64,000 nucleotides of DNA, from positions 3,270 to 67,269 of the forward strand of contig JAZNIW010000003.1 of the NCBI GenBank assembly GCA_045577695.1, read 5' to 3'. Source of the DNA: UMGS1279 sp045577695. GTDB lineage: Bacteria > Bacillota > Clostridia > Oscillospirales > Acutalibacteraceae. The notes beneath the pieces are model-generated. The model was not told the origin of the DNA. It did no database searches and worked only from the letters and a program-made list of their open reading frames with translations. Position numbers and translations under genes: made by a program. Positions 61,026 to 64,000 of the stretch are shown here, in pieces (position 1 is the first letter of the stretch; every line of letters starts with the position of its first letter).

Positions 61026-63182
61026 TTATAGCAAGCTGCGGGAAAGAAAAGAAATAATCATACATAAAATCATACCGCACAAAGTCGGAAGCAAAAAGGC
61101 AACAAAGGTCCATAATACACTTCCCGTTTCTTTTTTCACCGTTATTAAGGTGGTAGAACAAGGCCAATGAAACAAAGAAAACACCATAGTGCAAAGAGCG
61201 GTAGTAGTAGTCCATCCGTGATCTAACAAAAGGGTTTTTAGTTCACCTAAACTTCCATAATCGGTAAGTGTACCGGTTGACATATAAGCCATAATAATAA
61301 TGGGAATGACAATTTCATTGGCCGGAAATCCCAATATAAACCCCAGCAAAATCACACCATCCATTCCCATCAAGTGCCCAAGCGGGTCCAACCAATGACT
61401 GCAATGGGACAATATCGTTTGCCCTTCTATCGTCACATTGGCCATCAACCAGATGAGTAAACCGGCCGGCGCTGCCACAACAACGGCGCGCCCCAATACA
61501 AAAACGGTACGGTCGAAAATAGAACGGACGATCACACTGCCAACCTTTGGCCGACGATAGGGTGGCAACTCTAGCGCAAAGGAGGATGGTTGCCCTTTGA
61601 GTAATGTGTATGAAAGCAGTTTGGAAGCGGCAAAGGTCATTAGAATGCCCAATAGAATTACACCGGTCAGCAAGAAGGCTGCAAGGATGTTTTTAGCCTG
61701 CGAAGAAACTCCAGCTGCAAAAAACATAGTAATAATGGCAATTAAGGTGGGAAAGCGACCGTTACATGGCACAAAATTGTTGGTGAGCACTGCCAGTAAC
61801 CGTTCGCGTTTGGAATCAATAATACGACATCCGGTGACTCCAACGGCGTTACAACCGAATCCCATACACATTGTGAGTGCCTGCTTACCGCAGGCCGCGC
61901 ATTTTTGAAAGCCCTTATCCAAATTAAAGGCCACGCGTGGCAAATAACCCAAATCTTCCAGCAGGGTAAACAACGGGAAAAAGATGGCCATTGGCGGCAA
62001 CATTACCGAAACAACCCACGCCAGCACCCGATACACCCCGTGGATAAGCATACCCGATACAAAGGGTGGCAGAGAAATCGCATTGGCCGCTAAGAACAGT
62101 TTCCCTTCCAAATATGAGAAAGCTTGCCACAAAAGCTGACTGGGATAATTCGCCCCTGAAATGGTAATCCAAAGAAGCAGGCCCAATAAGGCCAACATAG
62201 CAAGGGTTCCAATTCCCCTTCCGGTTAAAATGCGGTCAATTTTCACATCCCGTTCCCAATAGCGTTGCTTTTGAAAGACGATGGTTTCGTTATCGCAAAT
62301 GGCTTCGGCCGTCAACACCAAACCACTCACCAAACAATCCTTCCATTTTTCCTTTTCAATGCGGTTTTCTTGTAAAATTGCTTTGGCATCCTGCAGAGCC
62401 GATACCAGCGACGGCATTTGCGAAAAATCAGCACCGATATATTCTTGCAAAGAGGCGATCCAAGAAGGGTCATCCTCTAACATTTTAATGGCGACAAAGC
62501 GAGAGTGGATTTCGTTCTTTTCGAAAAGAGGTTCTAACACCGGAGTTAACCGTTCTAAAGCTTTTTCTATGGCAGACGGATATTGAATTTTTATCGGTTC
62601 CGGTTTGGTTTCGTCGCCCAGAAGGGTTTCCAACGTTTTTAAAAATGTTTCCATTCCTTCGGCACGGCGGGCACAAATTCCCACCACCGGAACACCCAAC
62701 GATCGACTCAGTCGCTTAACATCAATGAAGATACCCTTTCGCTTTGCCTCATCCAATAAATTGACGCAAACCATTACTTTTTTTCCAATTTCAATCGTTT
62801 GCAAAACCAAATTTAAATTCCGTTCTAAACAGGTAGCATCGCAAACCACTACCACCGCATCAGCCTCACCGAAACAAATAAAATCACGGGCAACTTCTTC
62901 CTCTGCCGAATGTGCCATCAAAGAATAAGTACCGGGAATGTCAACAAACCAATAGGTTTGATCGCAGTTTTGAAAACGACCAACCGCATTGGAAACTGTT
63001 TTCCCCGCCCAATTACCGGTATGTTGCTTCAGCCCGGTAAGATAGTTAAAGACTGTGCTTTTTCCCACATTGGGATTGCCTGCCAAGGCAATCACCTTAT
63101 CTCCTGTCCCTTTTACAAAGGAAGCCGAAGGAGTTGCAGACAGCTTAGTGTTTGCGGTTTTTCTTGGTCGTTTTAACACCAT
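61026..63182 (-). CDS. feoB: Ferrous iron transporter FeoB
   Basis: The 718-residue protein has an N-terminal G domain (GNPNVGKSTVFNYLTG near residue 36, switch region VSNAVG, DIPGTYSL, and VNLLDEAKRKG), then a helical GDI-like region and a membrane domain. Two Gate motifs contain CMGFGCNAVGVTGCR and NFVPCNGRFPTLIA. It imports Fe2+. Its start overlaps feoA by 38 bp with GGGGTGA as ribosome site, so the two are coupled. No feoC follows. Confidence 0.97.
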   Translation of the reverse strand: MVLKRPRKTANTKLSATPSASFVKGTGDKVIALAGNPNVGKSTVFNYLTGLKQHTGNWAGKTVSNAVGRFQNCDQTYWFVDIPGTYSLMAHSAEEEVARDFICFGEADAVVVVCDATCLERNLNLVLQTIEIGKKVMVCVNLLDEAKRKGIFIDVKRLSRSLGVPVVGICARRAEGMETFLKTLETLLGDETKPEPIKIQYPSAIEKALERLTPVLEPLFEKNEIHSRFVAIKMLEDDPSWIASLQEYIGADFSQMPSLVSALQDAKAILQENRIEKEKWKDCLVSGLVLTAEAICDNETIVFQKQRYWERDVKIDRILTGRGIGTLAMLALLGLLLWITISGANYPSQLLWQAFSYLEGKLFLAANAISLPPFVSGMLIHGVYRVLAWVVSVMLPPMAIFFPLFTLLEDLGYLPRVAFNLDKGFQKCAACGKQALTMCMGFGCNAVGVTGCRIIDSKRERLLAVLTNNFVPCNGRFPTLIAIITMFFAAGVSSQAKNILAAFLLTGVILLGILMTFAASKLLSYTLLKGQPSSFALELPPYRRPKVGSVIVRSIFDRTVFVLGRAVVVAAPAGLLIWLMANVTIEGQTILSHCSHWLDPLGHLMGMDGVILLGFILGFPANEIVIPIIIMAYMSTGTLTDYGSLGELKTLLLDHGWTTTTALCTMVFSLFHWPCSTTLITVKKETGSVLWTFVAFLLPTLCGMILCMIISFLSRSLL

Positions 63183-63444
63183 ATTTCATCACCCCGCAGG
63201 AGAGTGTTTTCTCATCGCAACGCAAAACGGATATTTTACGGCCAACTTCTTTACGCAGGGCAATAATAGCTCCCCGCACACGATAGGCAACAGGGTCACC
63301 AGCCGGACTTTGGAAAGCACAAGTAACCCCTGTTCCTTCTACCAAACCGATATCCAACAATCGTCTCCTCATAGAGCCGGCCGTATGATTTTCAACAACG
63401 GTGGCAGATTCTCCCACCGATAAACCGGCTAATGTTTCTTTCAT
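63145..63444 (-). CDS. feoA: Ferrous iron transport protein A
   Basis: The 99-residue SH3-like protein has SVGESATVVENHTAG, RRLLDIGLVEGTGV and SPAGDPVAYRVRGAIIALR, the FeoA pattern. The last 24 residues overlap or extend beyond usual FeoA (about 75) and include two cysteines and a basic tail that shares DNA with the feoB start. FeoA supports FeoB activity. GAGGTG precedes the ATG. No clear Fur box could be confirmed upstream. Confidence 0.93.
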   Translation of the reverse strand: MKETLAGLSVGESATVVENHTAGSMRRRLLDIGLVEGTGVTCAFQSPAGDPVAYRVRGAIIALRKEVGRKISVLRCDEKTLSCGVMKYGVKTTKKNRKH

Positions 63445-63767
63445 AGCGACACCTCACGTAATCCGACACCGGACGGCAAGCATCGTTCGGGCCTTTTTTA
63501 TTCTCACACCATCCTATGTATGGGCGGGGTGTTTGGTGCAAAAACAAATTCGAAAACTGCTGCTCATAACAATAATGAAAGTGACTGATTCGAAAAATCC
63601 TCTCCCCTTTTTCTGCACACAAAGATGACACAAATCTATACAAATACTGTATAAAAAATCGAATGATGCTTGACGGAAAATTTTTGAATTTTTATAGGTA
63701 AAACGTTTTCTATCGTTTAAGGGAAATAAAACCGCGAGGCCTCCTTTTAAGGGGAAGTCTCGCGGTT
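63445..63767. other. Intergenic region upstream of feoA
   Basis: About 320 bp without a convincing gene. It holds two ATTCGAAAA-type direct repeats (about 63548 and 63589) that flank an imperfect dyad with TCAT/ATGA ends (about 63564-63578). It also holds a plus-strand promoter-like pair at 63670-63698 and the hairpin at 63727. The dyad could be a metal-regulator site of feoAB, but it does not match a full Fur consensus. Confidence 0.4.
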
Positions 63768-63772
63768 TTATT
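63727..63772. terminator. Hairpin at the end of the YgjP-like gene
   Basis: AAAACCGCGAG (63727-63738) pairs with CTCGCGGTTTT (63759-63769) with a further CCTCC/GGGG pairing inside. It overlaps the stop codon of the leftward YgjP-like gene and has a T-rich tail on the plus strand and A/T on the other. Confidence 0.7.
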
Positions 63773-63950
63773 CACTATATGTTTGTATTTTCAGTTGTGC
63801 TGCACGCTTTTTGTAATCGGGCAAAATTGATTCCACCAATCGGTAAAATTCTTTTTGATGATTGCGATGTCGCATATGGGCCAATTCGTGTACCACCACA
63901 TAATCAACCGCCTCTTTGGGAAACAACATCAAATAGGACGAAAAATTCAA
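63768..63950 (-). pseudogene. YgjP-like zinc hydrolase, apparently 5'-truncated
   Basis: The visible part has the zinc motif HELAHMRHRNH (HExxH then His six residues later) preceded by FPKEAVDYVVV and followed by SILPDYKKRAAQLK. This is the conserved C-terminal third of YgjP/DUF45 proteins, about 220-240 residues when complete. Family members have a WGSCS motif about 25 residues before HExxH. Here that place reads GKHYVCLLSLFYTKN, and the DNA looks like a terminator hairpin plus T-run (63981-64000 and 63957-63970). The frame stays open to the window edge, with a TTG at 63950 as nominal start. I infer a 5' deletion joined to another gene's terminator. Confidence 0.5.
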
Positions 63951-64000
63951 AAAATTTTTTGTGTAAAAAAGAGAAAGCAGACAAACGTAGTGTTTGCCTG

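Noticed and set aside
63560..63582. Fur box upstream of feoA
   Set aside because: Only the TCAT/ATGA ends are symmetric; the 7-1-7 core does not match well enough to call.
63392..63643. 83-codon minus-strand frame overlapping feoA
   Set aside because: It overlaps the well-supported feoA start in another frame and resembles no family.

Overview
The window is a chromosomal segment of a low-to-mid-GC Gram-positive anaerobe, most likely a member of the class Clostridia (Bacillota). The evidence is the classical Firmicutes order nusB-xseA-xseB-ispA-dxs-tlyA-nadK-argR-recN, AddAB in place of RecBCD, a ylmE-sepF-ylmH-divIVA-ileS-lspA division block, a split transketolase, a biotin-dependent Na+-pumping oxaloacetate decarboxylase, and the near-universal use of strong GGAGG ribosome sites with sigma-A promoters. 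I cannot name a genus. No rRNA, tRNA, CRISPR array or intact insertion sequence is visible.

Layout. 1-2.7 kb: the end of a surface-polysaccharide type operon (licD, a short-chain dehydrogenase and a thiamine-diphosphate enzyme cut by the window edge). 2.7-3.9 kb: a genomic scar with a 20-bp tandem repeat, an internally deleted DUF368 gene, a hairpin array resembling an oriT, a mobC fragment and a broken relaxase tail. 3.9-5.6 kb: divergent manganese-catalase-like and DMT transporter genes. 5.7-23.2 kb: two leftward units, addBA and the long nusB-to-tyrS operon (isoprenoid precursors, NAD kinase, DNA repair, arginine repressor). 23.3-25.7 kb: polar amino-acid ABC importer. 25.9-27.1 kb: a GT4 glycosyltransferase. 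27.2-30.8 kb: rightward oxaloacetate decarboxylase operon (oadG, separate biotin carrier, oadB, oadA). 31.0-34.4 kb: an isolated, intact phage DNA-packaging cassette (small terminase-like, large terminase, portal) ending in a terminator shared with tsf. 34.4-36.3 kb: rpsB-tsf. 36.5-53.6 kb: one nearly gapless leftward gene string ylbF-like, mutS, mutL, miaA, hlyD-like, ylmE, sepF, ylmH, divIVA, ileS, lspA, rluD-like, HAD phosphatase, transketolase N and C halves. 53.6-55.1 kb: miaB. 55.2-59.5 kb: a Dabb protein, malate genes (NAD-malic enzyme, Ldh_2-type dehydrogenase) with a divergent DeoR regulator, and tspO. 59.5-63.4 kb: a class V cysteine-desulfurase-like gene with a DUF3343 partner, then feoB and feoA. 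The right edge holds a YgjP-like zinc hydrolase that looks truncated at its 5' end.

How it fits together. Malic enzyme, the Ldh_2 dehydrogenase and the Na+-translocating oxaloacetate decarboxylase point to a metabolism that handles C4 dicarboxylates fermentatively and stores energy as a sodium gradient. The feo genes next to a desulfurase and a DUF3343 protein suggest coordinated iron and sulfur (or selenium) handling. The least ordinary parts are the orphan terminase-portal cassette, the mobilisation-element scar beside the licD promoter, a TsaD-like paralogue inside the nusB operon, and a predicted stem that would hide the tspO ribosome-binding site. No single locus is a proven new system; the packaging cassette is the best candidate.
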